Origin: Pollutimonas sp. M17 | Lineage (GTDB): Bacteria > Pseudomonadota > Gammaproteobacteria > Burkholderiales > Burkholderiaceae_B | Assembly (NCBI RefSeq): GCF_025836975.1 | Contig: NZ_CP107548.1 | Span: forward strand, 1,302,001 to 1,366,000 | DNA length: 64,000 nucleotides | Direction: 5' to 3' | Shown here: piece by piece, positions 1-8,820 of the stretch | Layout of the letters: every line of letters starts with the position of its first letter | Position numbering within the stretch: position 1 is the stretch's first letter | The notes under the pieces: model-generated | Told to the model about the DNA's origin: nothing | Seen by the model: the letters and a program-made list of their open reading frames with translations, nothing else | Database searches by the model: none | Translations under genes and position numbers: made by a program

Positions 1-1398
1 ATGGCTGAAGCCCCTTTGCTGCATGCCGTTCATGATCGCGTCGAAGGCGGGTTCGCCGGGGCGGGCGGCCTCGGTCAATTGCGCGTGATGCAGGCTGGCC
101 CGGTTCTCCCACAGGGTCGTGGTGATGGAGGTGCCGAAGGCGCCGAACACCAGCCGGACGAAATTCGACAGTCCGGCGGCGGCGGGGATGCGATGCGGAT
201 CCAACCCGGCCAGGGTAAGGGTGGTCAGCGGAATGAAGAATGTCGCCATGGCCGCGCCTTGTATGAAGGTGGGCAGCATGATGGTGTACAGGTCGGCCTG
301 CGTGTTGAAGTCGGCCCGCATGTAGCTGATCAGCGCGAAAACCAGGAAGGCGAAGGTGGCGATCATGCGCGGATCGTGCCTGGACAGCATTTTTCCCACC
401 ATGGGCGACATGATGATGGCCAGGATGCCGACCGGCGCCGAGGCGATGCCGGCATAGGTGGCCGTATAGCCCAGAGTGCTTTGCATCCACAAGGGCAGCA
501 GCACCACCGTGCCGAAGAAGAGCCCGTAGCCCACCGAAATGGTGATCACGCCCGAGGTGAAGTTGCGGAACTTGAACAGCGTCAGGTCGATGACGGGGTG
601 CTTGGCCGTCAGTTCCCAGATGATGAAGAACACGAAGGCGACGACCGCAAGCACGGCCATGACGGTAATGGCGCTGCTGGCGAACCAGTCCAGTTCCTTG
701 CCCTTGTCCAGCATGAGCTGCAGCGCGCCGACCCACAGCACCAGCAGACCAAGCCCCACGGTGTCTATGGGCAGCTTGGCGCGCGGCGATTCCCGGTGCT
801 TGTACAACTGCCACGATGCCCAGCCCGCCAGCAGGCCGACGGGAACATTGATGTAGAAGATCCATGGCCAGCTGTAGTTGTCGGAGATCCATCCCCCCAG
901 CAGCGGCCCGGCAACCGGCCCCACCAGGATGGTCATGGACCACAGCGCCAGCGCCATGCCCGCCTTGTCCTTCGGGTAAGTGCCCAGCATCAGCGACTGC
1001 GACAAGGGGATCATGGGGCCGGCCACCGCGCCTTGCAACACGCGGAAGGCCACCAGCGATTCCAGCGACCAGGAAAATCCGCAAAGCCAGGACGAAATGA
1101 CGAACAGCAGCACGGACAGAACGAACAGGCGCACCTGGCCGAAGCGCTGGGTCAGCCAGCCCGTCAGGGGAACGGTAATGGCGTTGGCCACCGCGAACGA
1201 GGTGATCACCCAGGTGCCTTGCGTGGCGCTGACGCCCAGGTCGCCGGCGATGGTCGGTATGGAAACGTTGGCGATCGAGGAGTCCAGCACGTTCATGAAG
1301 ACGGCCGAGGACAAGGCTATCGTGCCGAAGAGCCGGGCCCGTCCTTCCAGCGGCGGGTAGGCTGCGGCCGGCGCCGCTTTAGTGTCCGTAGAACTCAT
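1..1398 (-). CDS. emrB: EmrB-type DHA2 multidrug efflux permease (3' end outside window)
   Basis: Inner-membrane drug:H+ antiporter of the 14-helix MFS (DHA2) family, working with the EmrA adaptor and an outer-membrane channel. The 466 codons present begin MSSTDTKAAPAAAYPP and show the family's N-terminal LDSSIANVSIPTIAGDLG stretch, then GTWVITSFAVANAI and a run of hydrophobic helices. EmrB proteins are about 510 residues, so roughly the last 45 residues lie left of the window. The ATG overlaps the emrA stop (ATGA), which implies translational coupling. It is the last gene seen of the outer-membrane factor-emrA-emrB operon. Substrate cannot be read from the sequence. Confidence 0.93.
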   Translation of the reverse strand, partial: MSSTDTKAAPAAAYPPLEGRARLFGTIALSSAVFMNVLDSSIANVSIPTIAGDLGVSATQGTWVITSFAVANAITVPLTGWLTQRFGQVRLFVLSVLLFVISSWLCGFSWSLESLVAFRVLQGAVAGPMIPLSQSLMLGTYPKDKAGMALALWSMTILVGPVAGPLLGGWISDNYSWPWIFYINVPVGLLAGWASWQLYKHRESPRAKLPIDTVGLGLLVLWVGALQLMLDKGKELDWFASSAITVMAVLAVVAFVFFIIWELTAKHPVIDLTLFKFRNFTSGVITISVGYGLFFGTVVLLPLWMQSTLGYTATYAGIASAPVGILAIIMSPMVGKMLSRHDPRMIATFAFLVFALISYMRADFNTQADLYTIMLPTFIQGAAMATFFIPLTTLTLAGLDPHRIPAAAGLSNFVRLVFGAFGTSITTTLWENRASLHHAQLTEAARPGEPAFDAIMNGMQQRGFSH

Positions 1399-2576
1399 GA
1401 ATCCAGGTTTTCCTTGATGATACGCGCGATCAGTGCATCGGCTTTCCCGCTGTCATCGGTGAATACGGCCGTCTTGAAGCCCGTATTGCCGACGGTGGCT
1501 GCGCCTTCCTCCGGCTCCGACAGATCCACTTCCACCTGCATGGAAAGGCCCACGCGCAGGGGGTGCGAGGCCAGTTCCTTTGGATCCAGCGCAATCCTGA
1601 CGGGCACCCGCTGGACCACCTTGATCCAATTGCCGCTGGCATTCTGCGCGGGCAGAAGGGCGAACGCGCTGCCGGTGCCGGCGGCCAGCCCCTGGATTTT
1701 TCCGTGGTAGGTGATGTCGCTGCCATACAGGTCGGCGGTCAGCGTCGCGTTCTGGCCCGGTTTCATGTGCCGCAGCTGGCCTTCCTTGAAGTTGGCTTCG
1801 ACCCAGACCTGGTCCAGCGGAACGAGAGTCATGAGCGGTGTGCCGGGCGCCACATGCTGGCCCACCTGGGCCGAGCGTTGCGCGACCAGACCGTCCACCG
1901 GCGCGGGCAGGCGCGTGCGGCTGTCGGCCAGCCATGCCTTGCGCAACTGATCGGCCGCCTGCATGACGTCGGGATGGGCGGCGACGGTGGTGCCGGCTGT
2001 CAGCGCCTGATTGGTTTGCAGCTTGGCCTGCGAGGCGGCCAGCGCGGCCTGCGCCTGGGCCAGGCCCGATTGCGCGGCCTTGACCGCCGTTTGCGCGTGC
2101 AGGATTTCTTCGCCGCTGACGCCGCCGGAGTGCGCCAGCGTCTGCCGCCGCTTCAGGTCGCTTTGCGCCTTGGCCAGATCGACCTGCGCGCGCTCGATGT
2201 CGGCCCGGCGCACGGCCACGTCGGCCTCCAGCGCGTCGTTCTGGACGAAGATGGTGCGCGTGTGGCGCACGGCCTGGGCCAGGGCGGCTTCGGCCTGGGC
2301 CAGCGCAATGCGCGCGTCGCTGGGATCCAGCTCGATCAGCAGGGCGCCCTTGCCGACGGTTTGCGTATTGTCCGCGCCTATGCCGATGACGGTGCCGGGA
2401 ATCTGCGAAGTGACCTGGACCAGGTTGCCGTGCACATACGCATCGTCGGTGGATTCATAATTCGAGGCATAGATGGCCCACCAGATCGCGTAAGCGATGC
2501 CTATGGCGATGAAGACAAGCGCGGCGAGAATCATCAGGGGCTTGCGCCGGGATGCCGATTGGGTTGGGGTGCTCAT
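1395..2576 (-). CDS. emrA: EmrA-type membrane fusion protein
   Basis: Periplasmic adaptor (HlyD family, 393 residues) linking the EmrB permease to an outer-membrane channel. One N-terminal membrane anchor lies at about residues 14-36, followed by the conserved ESTDDAYVHGNLVQVTSQ biotinyl-lipoyl half. A long Ala/Gln-rich coiled-coil hairpin occupies about residues 90-210. The second lipoyl half (LPAPVDGLVAQR) and the beta-barrel region (VWVEANFKEGQLRHM) follow. The ATG was chosen because it precedes the anchor directly; longer in-frame reading only adds low-complexity sequence from inside the upstream gene. It sits 14 bp after the outer-membrane factor and overlaps emrB by 4 bp. Confidence 0.94.
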   Translation of the reverse strand: MSTPTQSASRRKPLMILAALVFIAIGIAYAIWWAIYASNYESTDDAYVHGNLVQVTSQIPGTVIGIGADNTQTVGKGALLIELDPSDARIALAQAEAALAQAVRHTRTIFVQNDALEADVAVRRADIERAQVDLAKAQSDLKRRQTLAHSGGVSGEEILHAQTAVKAAQSGLAQAQAALAASQAKLQTNQALTAGTTVAAHPDVMQAADQLRKAWLADSRTRLPAPVDGLVAQRSAQVGQHVAPGTPLMTLVPLDQVWVEANFKEGQLRHMKPGQNATLTADLYGSDITYHGKIQGLAAGTGSAFALLPAQNASGNWIKVVQRVPVRIALDPKELASHPLRVGLSMQVEVDLSEPEEGAATVGNTGFKTAVFTDDSGKADALIARIIKENLDS

Positions 2577-2590
2577 GGGGGTCTCGTGTA

Positions 2591-3991
2591 TCAGTGTGTG
2601 GTGGTTTCGGTCTTGTAGCCGCCGCCCAGGGCGGTGGCCAGTTGCGCGTCCAGCTTGTAGGCCTGGGCGAGCATGTCGGTATTCAGGATGGCTTGTTTCT
2701 GCACTTCGTTCTGCGCCAGCAGCACCTGCACGAAGTTGCCCAGGCCGGACTTGTAGCGTTTCACGGCAATGTCGTAGGCCGAGGTGATCGCCCGCAGGCT
2801 GGCGGCCTGGTCGACAATCTGTTGCCGCAGTGCGCGTATGGCCGTCGTGGCGTCGGCCACTTCGCGCACGGCCGTCAGCAGCGTCTGGTTGTAGTCGGCG
2901 ATGGCCAGCTCGCGTTCGGCGCGCTTGCTGTCCAGTCGGGCGTTCAGTGCGCCGCCATGGAAAATGGGCAGGCTGATGGCCGGGCCGACCCCGTAGGTCT
3001 GGCTGCCCGATTGCAGCAGGTTGGACAGGCCCAGCGACATGAATCCGGCAAAGGCCGACAGGTTGATGTTGGGAAAGAACTCCGCCTTGGCGGCGGATAT
3101 TTCGCTGGCGCTGGCTTGCACGCGCAGCCGCGCGGCAACGATGTCCGGACGGCGGCCCAGCAGTTCCACGGGCAGTTGATCCGGCAACCCGGCCGGCCCG
3201 TGGGACAGCGCGGTTTCCTGTATGCGCTTGCCGCGTTCGGGGCCGGCGCCGGCCAGCGCGGCGATCTGGTTGCGCAGCAGATCGGCGTTGGTGGCCGCCT
3301 GGCTGAGCTGGACGCGCGCCGCCGAGACCGCCGAGTCCGCCTGGTTGGCCTCCACTTCGGTGTCCAGGCCCGCCGCCACCCGCTGTCGGGTGATGGCCAG
3401 AACGTCCTCCTGCTGCTTCACGATCAGGGCGATGACGCGATGCTGCGCCAGCGCGTTTTGCAGATTGAAATAGCTTTGGACCATGGCGCCGACCAGGGCG
3501 TTGCGGGCCACCTGGACGTCGGCCGCGCTGGCCTCGCGCTGGGAAACGGCGGCGGCGTAATGGGCGCGATTCCTGCCCCACAGGTCCAGGTCGAAATCCA
3601 GGTTCAGGCGCAGGCTGTTGTCCGTCTGCATGGAGCCGCCGTAGGGCGGCGGATAGATGTAGTTTTCCGAGAAGCGTTCGCGCAGCATGGTGTAGTTGGT
3701 ATTGAGCTGCGGCAACTGGACCGCGCGCGCGCCGCCGACGGCGGCGTTGGCCATGTCCAGGCGGGCGCGCGCCGCCGCCAGCGAGGGGCTGCCGGCAAGG
3801 GCCTCGGCAAGCAGGCGGTCGAGCTGAGGATCGTCGTAGCGCCGCCACCATTCCTCGGTGGGCCAGGCCATGTCATGTTCTTGCAGGCCCAGTTGCGCGC
3901 CTTGCAAGGGCGCCGAGCCAGGCTCGCCCGGAGGGATCGCGGCGCAGCCCGACAAGGCAACGACCAGCAGGAGGGAAAAAAGTGATTTCAT
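2591..3991 (-). CDS. RND/Emr-type outer-membrane efflux lipoprotein (NodT family)
   Basis: Outer-membrane channel of a tripartite efflux pump (466 residues, usual for TolC/OprM-like NodT lipoproteins). A lipoprotein signal with lipobox LSGC ends around residue 17. Two OEP repeats follow, with the typical WWRRYDDPQLDRLLAEAL start and the LDLWGR motif of the family. It is the first gene of the efflux operon; emrA and emrB follow closely. The promoter in front of it carries a MarR-type palindrome overlapping the -10 box, so drug-responsive derepression by the adjacent MarR protein is likely (inference). Confidence 0.93.
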   Translation of the reverse strand: MKSLFSLLLVVALSGCAAIPPGEPGSAPLQGAQLGLQEHDMAWPTEEWWRRYDDPQLDRLLAEALAGSPSLAAARARLDMANAAVGGARAVQLPQLNTNYTMLRERFSENYIYPPPYGGSMQTDNSLRLNLDFDLDLWGRNRAHYAAAVSQREASAADVQVARNALVGAMVQSYFNLQNALAQHRVIALIVKQQEDVLAITRQRVAAGLDTEVEANQADSAVSAARVQLSQAATNADLLRNQIAALAGAGPERGKRIQETALSHGPAGLPDQLPVELLGRRPDIVAARLRVQASASEISAAKAEFFPNINLSAFAGFMSLGLSNLLQSGSQTYGVGPAISLPIFHGGALNARLDSKRAERELAIADYNQTLLTAVREVADATTAIRALRQQIVDQAASLRAITSAYDIAVKRYKSGLGNFVQVLLAQNEVQKQAILNTDMLAQAYKLDAQLATALGGGYKTETTTH

Positions 3992-4058
3992 GTTTTTCTA
4001 CGGATGGAAGGCGCTTGCGGCCTTGCTTACAAAAAGCTGAATTTATCTGACTAGTTGG

Positions 4059-4100
4059 TAACTGCCTAGGCAATTATATGGCGAAAATAATGAGCGACAA
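4059..4100 (-). promoter_or_regulatory. Promoter and MarR-type operator of the efflux operon
   Basis: On the minus strand a -35 TTGTCG (4100-4095), a 16-bp spacer and a perfect -10 TATAAT (4078-4073) precede the outer-membrane lipoprotein gene by about 80 bp. The palindrome TGCCTAGGCA at 4063-4072, extended to TAACTGCCTAGGCAATTA, overlaps the downstream edge of the -10 box. The same ten-base core recurs in front of the marR gene, so it is very probably the repressor's operator. Confidence 0.7.
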
Positions 4101-4151
4101 AAGAAAAAAATGCGTGACGATGCCGAAGGGCGGGCGGGGCCGGGGGAGCCC

Positions 4152-4670
4152 CTAATGCCCTTTGGTACAGGGCAGATCGGCGCCGGGCAGGCCGTTGGCC
4201 AGCATGCGATGCAGAAGGTCGATCAGGGATTCCACCTCGGCCTTGCTGAAGCCTTGCAAGTGGGCGTTCAGTGTGGCGGCGATCGCCGGCATGATCTGCT
4301 CAGCCACTTCGGTGCCCGCTTCGCTGAGTTCTATCCGGACCACGCGGCGGTCGTCGGGACAGCGATGCCGGGTGACGAAGCCCTTGGCTTCCAGCCGGTC
4401 CAGCGTGCGGGTCATGGCGCCGGTGTCCACATGCGCGCTGCGCGCCAGTTCGGCCGGCGTGTTGATGTCCATGTACCGTATCATGACCAGCGGGCGCCAT
4501 TGCATGGCGGTAAGCCCCAGCGGCGATACGTGCTGGTCGATCATGCGGTTGAGCGAGCTTTGCACCTGCTTGACCAGAATGCCGATGTTGCTGTCCTTGC
4601 TGGACAGCAGCAGGGCGGCCGAATAGAAGGTTTGCTTGCGGCGGCTGGCGGATGTTGCGGGCTTGCTCAT
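4152..4670 (-). CDS. MarR-family transcriptional regulator
   Basis: Winged-helix repressor (172 residues) of the MarR family. The DNA-binding core reads LTAMQWRPLVMI ... TPAELARSAHVDTGAMTRTLDRLEAKGFVTR, with the wing at RHRCPDDRRVVRIELSEAG. It is transcribed in the same direction as the efflux operon but separated from it by 160 bp with its own promoter region. A 12-bp palindrome 24 bp upstream of its start matches the one at the efflux promoter, indicating autoregulation and control of efflux. The effector is unknown. Confidence 0.92.
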   Translation of the reverse strand: MSKPATSASRRKQTFYSAALLLSSKDSNIGILVKQVQSSLNRMIDQHVSPLGLTAMQWRPLVMIRYMDINTPAELARSAHVDTGAMTRTLDRLEAKGFVTRHRCPDDRRVVRIELSEAGTEVAEQIMPAIAATLNAHLQGFSKAEVESLIDLLHRMLANGLPGADLPCTKGH

Positions 4671-4691
4671 GCAGCGATTTTAACGCTTATT

Positions 4692-4709
4692 TAGTTGCCT
4701 AGGCAAGTA
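4692..4709 (-). promoter_or_regulatory. MarR-type operator in front of marR
   Basis: The perfect palindrome TTGCCTAGGCAA at 4695-4706 continues imperfectly to 4692-4709 (TA-G-TTGCCTAGGCAA-G-TA). Its TTGCCT half can serve as the -35 box of a minus-strand promoter with TAAAAT 18 bp downstream, so binding would block the gene's own promoter. It shares its ten-base core with the site at 4063-4072. Confidence 0.7.
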
Positions 4710-4775
4710 CTGTTTGATCACCTTTCATCCGGACCGCGGATTGTGGCCCCGCAGTCCGGGTGGCCGCCGCTGAAA

Positions 4776-5747
4776 TCAATTGACCACGATGTTCGCATCC
4801 TTGGCCAGCTTGACCCAGAATTTCTCGTCCTGGTCCAGAAACGTGCCGAAGGCCTCGGGCGAACTCGACAATGACGGCTCGGTGCCTTCGCGCGCCAATA
4901 CGGATTTGACATTGGCCTGGTTCATGGCGAACACAGCGGCGTCGTAGAGCTTCTTTACGACCGCATCGGGCGTGTTCCGGGGTACGAAGATCCCGTACCA
5001 GAACTCCAGGTTGTAATCCGGAAGGCCGGCTTCCTTCATGCCCGGCAGCTTGGGCACCAGGGCCGATTTTTCGCGGGTGCTGACGGCGATGGCGCGCAGT
5101 TTTCCGCTGTCCACCTGGGCGAGCACCGAAGGAGCGGTGCCGAAGCTCAGGTCCGTGTCGCCGGCCATGACGGACTGGATGGCGGGAGCACCGCCGCGGT
5201 ATGGGATGTGCGTCATCTTTGTTCCCGTCAGCAGCGTGAACAGCGCGGCGCCCAAGTGCGGCGCCGAACCGTTGCCCGAGGTGGCATAGTTCAGCACGCC
5301 CGGCTTTTCCTTGGCTTCCTTGATGAGATCCGCGACGGATTTGATGCTGGTCTTGGTGCTGACGGCCAGCACGAGGGGCGAAGTCGTGATTTTCGTTACC
5401 GCTTTCAAGTCTTTCGCGGTGTAGGACAGCTTGGGGTTCAGGGCGGGGTTGATGGAGATGCTGCTGGGGCTGGCGATCAGCACGGTGTAGCCGTCGGGCG
5501 GAGCCTTGACCACATAGTCGGCGGCGATGCTGGATCCCGCGCCGGGCTTGTTCTCGACCACCACCGTCTGCCCCAGGGCCTTGCCGAAGGCTTCGCTCAT
5601 GGAGCGGGCGACGGTGTCGGCGGCCCCGCCCGGCGCAAATCCGATGACCAGGCGTATGGGGCGGTTTGGGTAGTCGGCCTGCTGCGCGCCGGCCTGGGCG
5701 GCCATGGCCCCCAAGCCGCATGCAAGAACGAAATGTATTATTTTCAT
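4776..5747 (-). CDS. Tripartite tricarboxylate transporter substrate-binding protein (Bug family)
   Basis: Periplasmic solute receptor of the Bug/TctC family (323 residues). A Sec signal peptide ends near residue 21 (AAQAGAQQ). The family signature YPNRPIRLVIGFAPGGAADTVAR comes next, followed by VVVENKPGAGSSIAADYV and MTHIPYRGGAPAIQ. No TctA/TctB membrane genes are nearby, so it is an orphan receptor, as is common in Bordetella relatives. It is the last gene of the CoA-transferase/crotonase/oxidoreductase unit (39-bp gap), which suggests it binds the carboxylic acid catabolised by that unit (inference). Its RBS GAGGAGAC precedes the ATG. Confidence 0.93.
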   Translation of the reverse strand: MKIIHFVLACGLGAMAAQAGAQQADYPNRPIRLVIGFAPGGAADTVARSMSEAFGKALGQTVVVENKPGAGSSIAADYVVKAPPDGYTVLIASPSSISINPALNPKLSYTAKDLKAVTKITTSPLVLAVSTKTSIKSVADLIKEAKEKPGVLNYATSGNGSAPHLGAALFTLLTGTKMTHIPYRGGAPAIQSVMAGDTDLSFGTAPSVLAQVDSGKLRAIAVSTREKSALVPKLPGMKEAGLPDYNLEFWYGIFVPRNTPDAVVKKLYDAAVFAMNQANVKSVLAREGTEPSLSSSPEAFGTFLDQDEKFWVKLAKDANIVVN

Positions 5748-5786
5748 GCTGTTGTCTCCTCGGTATTTATAGGTTTTGCGTGGTGG

Positions 5787-6770
5787 TCAGCTTGCGGGCA
5801 TGCGCAACACGATCTTGCCTGCATGGCGGCCCGCCTCCATGCAGGCCTTGGCCTCGGCCAGGTCGTCGAAGTCGAACTCCTTGTCCACTTGCGGCTTTAT
5901 CGTGCCGGCGTTTACGTGCGGCAGCACCTCGGCCACGAAGCGGGGAATGGCGGACGCGCGTTGCTCTTTCGTGCGCAGCTTGTTCGATACGCCGAAGATG
6001 GCCAGCCGCTTGGCGTGCAGCGCTTGCAGATCCAGGTCGGCGTGCAGCACGCCGTCCACGTAGCCGACGAAGGCCAGCCGCCCCTCGAAGGCCGCGGCGC
6101 GGACGTTCTCCGCAAAGACGCTGCCGCCCACCGCATTGACGATGAGGTCGGCGCCGTGCTGTTCGGTGGCTTCCATGACCCGGCCGGCAAAGTCCGCACT
6201 GCGGGTATGCAGGCCGACGTCCAGGCCCAAGGGCTGGAGCATCTCGAGTTTTTCGGCTGAGCCCGACGTTCCTATGACCCTGGCTCCCAGGGCTTTGCCC
6301 AGCTGCAGCGAGGCCACGCCCACACCCGACGAGACGCCGTTGATCAGCAGCCATTCGCCGGCCTTCAGCCGGCCCTGCACGACCAGCATGTCGAAGGCGA
6401 CCAGGAAGGTCAGGGGCAGGCAGGCGGCCTCTTCCCACGACAGGCTGTCGGGTTTGGGCATGGCCTCGATGGCCTCCATCAGGCCGTATTCCGAGAAGGC
6501 GCCCGGGCAGCGTCCCATGACCTTGTCCCCGACCCGGAAATTGCTGACGTCTTTCCCAACGCCGACGATTTCGCCGGCGCCTTCACCGCCTATCTGCTTC
6601 CAGCTTCCGGCCTTGCCGTGCAGGCCGTGGCCCAGCACGAACTCGCCGCGGTTCAGGCCCGCGGCATGCATGCGGACCAGCAGTTGCTGAGGGCCCGGTT
6701 CCGGCATCGGACTGTCGCGGCACTCCAGCAAGGTGTCGGTGTCGGTCATTTGCATCCAATAGCTTTTCAT
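5787..6770 (-). CDS. Zinc-less NADPH:quinone oxidoreductase (MDR superfamily)
   Basis: 327-residue medium-chain dehydrogenase/reductase of the quinone-oxidoreductase type. It has a GroES-like N-terminal half (LNRGEFVLGHGLHGK, GEGAGEIVGVGKDV) and a Rossmann half with NGVSSGVGVASLQLGKALGARVIGTSGS. The catalytic zinc cysteines of alcohol dehydrogenases are absent. The start is set by the strong SD GGAGGAAAA directly before the ATG. It lies 23 bp after the crotonase gene in one transcription unit. It probably reduces an enone or quinone-like intermediate of the pathway; the substrate is unknown. Confidence 0.9.
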   Translation of the reverse strand: MKSYWMQMTDTDTLLECRDSPMPEPGPQQLLVRMHAAGLNRGEFVLGHGLHGKAGSWKQIGGEGAGEIVGVGKDVSNFRVGDKVMGRCPGAFSEYGLMEAIEAMPKPDSLSWEEAACLPLTFLVAFDMLVVQGRLKAGEWLLINGVSSGVGVASLQLGKALGARVIGTSGSAEKLEMLQPLGLDVGLHTRSADFAGRVMEATEQHGADLIVNAVGGSVFAENVRAAAFEGRLAFVGYVDGVLHADLDLQALHAKRLAIFGVSNKLRTKEQRASAIPRFVAEVLPHVNAGTIKPQVDKEFDFDDLAEAKACMEAGRHAGKIVLRMPAS

Positions 6771-6793
6771 TTTTCCTCCGTGAGCGGCGCGGC

Positions 6794-7603
6794 CTATCGG
6801 CCGATGAACACCGGTTTGCGTTTTTGCATGAAAGCGGTTCTTCCCTCTGCGTAGTCCAGGCTGTCGAAGCAGGCGCGGATGAGCGCCGTGCAGCGGTCCT
6901 TGTCCACATTGGGGGCGGACTTCAGGATTTCGGCCATGATGGCCTTGCCCGCGGCGATGGTGATCGGCGCGTTGTCGGCCATGGCGCGGGTATATTCGGC
7001 AAGCAGGGCCGGCAATCCTTCCACTGCGGCGATCCGTGTGACCAGGCCCAGCGACCTGGCTTCCGCGGCGTCGATCCGGCGGGCCGTGAAGAAGAGATCC
7101 TTGGCCGCGCCCGGTCCGATCAGGTCGACCAGGTTTTTCATGGCGGAATAGCGGTAGCCCAGCCCAAGGCGCGCGGCGGGAATGGAGAAGACCGAGTTGT
7201 CCGACGCGATGCGGATGTCGCAGGCAATGGCCACATTGACGCCGCCGCCTATGCAATACCCGCTGATGCAGGCGAGCGTGGGCTTGGGGAAGTCCTGGAT
7301 CGCCGTGAGCGAAGTCTCGGCCATGGCTTCGTAGCGGGTTACGGCCTCGCGCGCGGCGCGCATGTCTTCGAACTGTGAAATATCGGCGCCGGATACGAAG
7401 GCCTTGTCTCCCGCTCCGGAAAAAACGACCAGGCGCACCCGGTCGTCGGCCCCGGCGCGCTCGAGCAGAGGCACGACGGCCTCCCACATGTCCACCGAAA
7501 GCGCGTTATGCCGCGCGGGGTTGTTGAACTGGATGTGCAAGGTGGTTTCATCCAGCCAGGCCAGGACGCGTTCCGTGGTCGATGAGTATTCGGGGTGCTG
7601 CAT
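6794..7603 (-). CDS. Enoyl-CoA hydratase/isomerase (crotonase) family protein without the usual catalytic glutamates
   Basis: Crotonase-fold CoA enzyme, 269 residues. The oxyanion-hole segments are present (SGADISQFEDM; SGYCIGGGVNVAIACDIRIA). The two catalytic glutamates of mitochondrial enoyl-CoA hydratase fall on Asn123 (GGGVNVA instead of GGG.E.A) and Ala143 (FSIPAARLG instead of FG.PE..LG), so simple hydration is doubtful. The ATG at 7603 overlaps the stop of the CoA-transferase gene (TGATG); a TTG three bases upstream is not needed. The neighbours argue that it handles the CoA ester made by the CaiB-type enzyme. Confidence 0.92.
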   Translation of the reverse strand: MQHPEYSSTTERVLAWLDETTLHIQFNNPARHNALSVDMWEAVVPLLERAGADDRVRLVVFSGAGDKAFVSGADISQFEDMRAAREAVTRYEAMAETSLTAIQDFPKPTLACISGYCIGGGVNVAIACDIRIASDNSVFSIPAARLGLGYRYSAMKNLVDLIGPGAAKDLFFTARRIDAAEARSLGLVTRIAAVEGLPALLAEYTRAMADNAPITIAAGKAIMAEILKSAPNVDKDRCTALIRACFDSLDYAEGRTAFMQKRKPVFIGR

Positions 7604-8793
7604 CAATAGACTCCATGGGATTTCATTCGGGCCAGGTCCTCGTCGCCATAGCCCAGGGTTTTCAGGATTTCCTCGGTGTGTTCGCCACGCCGCGGCGCGG
7701 ATCGTACGATGGTACTGGGAGTGCGCGTAAGCTGCACGGGCTGGCCCACCATGCGCTGCTTGCCCAGCCGCTCCGACATGACCTCCTTGACGATGTTCAG
7801 GTGATGGATCTGCGGGTCGTCGAATACTTCGCGCAGGTCGTTGATCAGGCCGCAGGCGACACCGCCTTCGTTCAGCCTGGCGATCCAGTAGCTTCTGTCC
7901 TGCGCGGCCAGGCGCCGGTTGATCTCGGCATTGAGCGAATCACGGTTGACCGAGCGCGAGGGCTTGTCGTGGTAGCGTTCGTCGGTCACCCATTCGGGCG
8001 CGCCCAGAATGTCGCAGAAGCGTTCCCAGATCTTGGAGCCGAACACGGCGATGTTCATATAGCCGTCGCGGGCCTTGTAGACGCCGGTGGGGATGCTGGT
8101 GGGGTGGTAATTCCCGGCGGGCGTGGCGACCTCGCCGTCGATCAGGTATCGGGAGGTCTGGAAGTCCATCATGTAGACCAGGGATTCCAGCAAGGAGGTA
8201 TGCAGCCATTGGCCTTTGCCGGACGATTCGCGTTCAAGCAAAGCGACCAGGATGCCTTGCGCGGCGAAAATCCCCGCGCACAGGTCGGCGATGGGAATGC
8301 CGACCCGCAAGGGGCCCTGGTCGGGCAGGCCGGTCACCGACATCAGGCCCGAGGTGCCTTGCGCAATCTGGTCGAAGCCCGGGCGATTTGCATAGGGACC
8401 GGTCTGCCCGAAGCCTGAGATGCTGGCATAGACCAGACCGGGATGATCCACCGACAGCGTTTCGTAATCGATGCCCAGACGGTACTTGACGTCGGGCCGG
8501 AAGTTCTCGACCACCACGTCCGCCGTGCCGATCAGCCGTTTGAGCGTGGCAATGCCTTCGGGCTCCTTCAGGTTGAGCGTGATGGATCGCTTGTTGCGGT
8601 GGGTGTATTGGTAGTCGGATCCGTCCTGTCCGCCCAGCGTGTCGTCGCCGCGCATATGCTCGGGCATCTGCACCTGGATGACGTCGGCGCCCCAGTCGGC
8701 CAGTTGCCGGCAGGCGGTGGGGCCGGCCCGCACCTGGGTCAGATCGATGACGCGAAAGCGTTTCAACGCCTCGGAAGCGGCTAGATGGACCAC
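7603..8793 (-). CDS. CaiB/BaiF-type CoA-transferase (family III)
   Basis: 396-residue family III CoA-transferase moving CoA between acyl-CoA and a free carboxylic acid. The motifs are VIDLTQVRAGPTACRQLADWGADVIQVQ, NKRSITLNLKEPEG and VVVENFRPDV. The catalytic aspartate is Asp170 in GIPIADLCAG. The start is GTG, decided by a perfect AGGAGG 6-8 bp upstream; no ATG fits. It is the first gene of the leftward unit with crotonase, oxidoreductase and Bug receptor, opposite the GntR regulator. It would activate the imported acid; donor and acceptor are unknown. Confidence 0.93.
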   Translation of the reverse strand: MVHLAASEALKRFRVIDLTQVRAGPTACRQLADWGADVIQVQMPEHMRGDDTLGGQDGSDYQYTHRNKRSITLNLKEPEGIATLKRLIGTADVVVENFRPDVKYRLGIDYETLSVDHPGLVYASISGFGQTGPYANRPGFDQIAQGTSGLMSVTGLPDQGPLRVGIPIADLCAGIFAAQGILVALLERESSGKGQWLHTSLLESLVYMMDFQTSRYLIDGEVATPAGNYHPTSIPTGVYKARDGYMNIAVFGSKIWERFCDILGAPEWVTDERYHDKPSRSVNRDSLNAEINRRLAAQDRSYWIARLNEGGVACGLINDLREVFDDPQIHHLNIVKEVMSERLGKQRMVGQPVQLTRTPSTIVRSAPRRGEHTEEILKTLGYGDEDLARMKSHGVY

Positions 8794-8820
8794 GATATCT
8801 CCTCCTTGATTGATGAGGCA

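Noticed and set aside
1-1710. A 569-codon open frame on the plus strand
   Set aside because: It is the antisense shadow of emrB and part of emrA; its composition is Gly/Arg/His-rich nonsense while the minus strand encodes clear conserved proteins.
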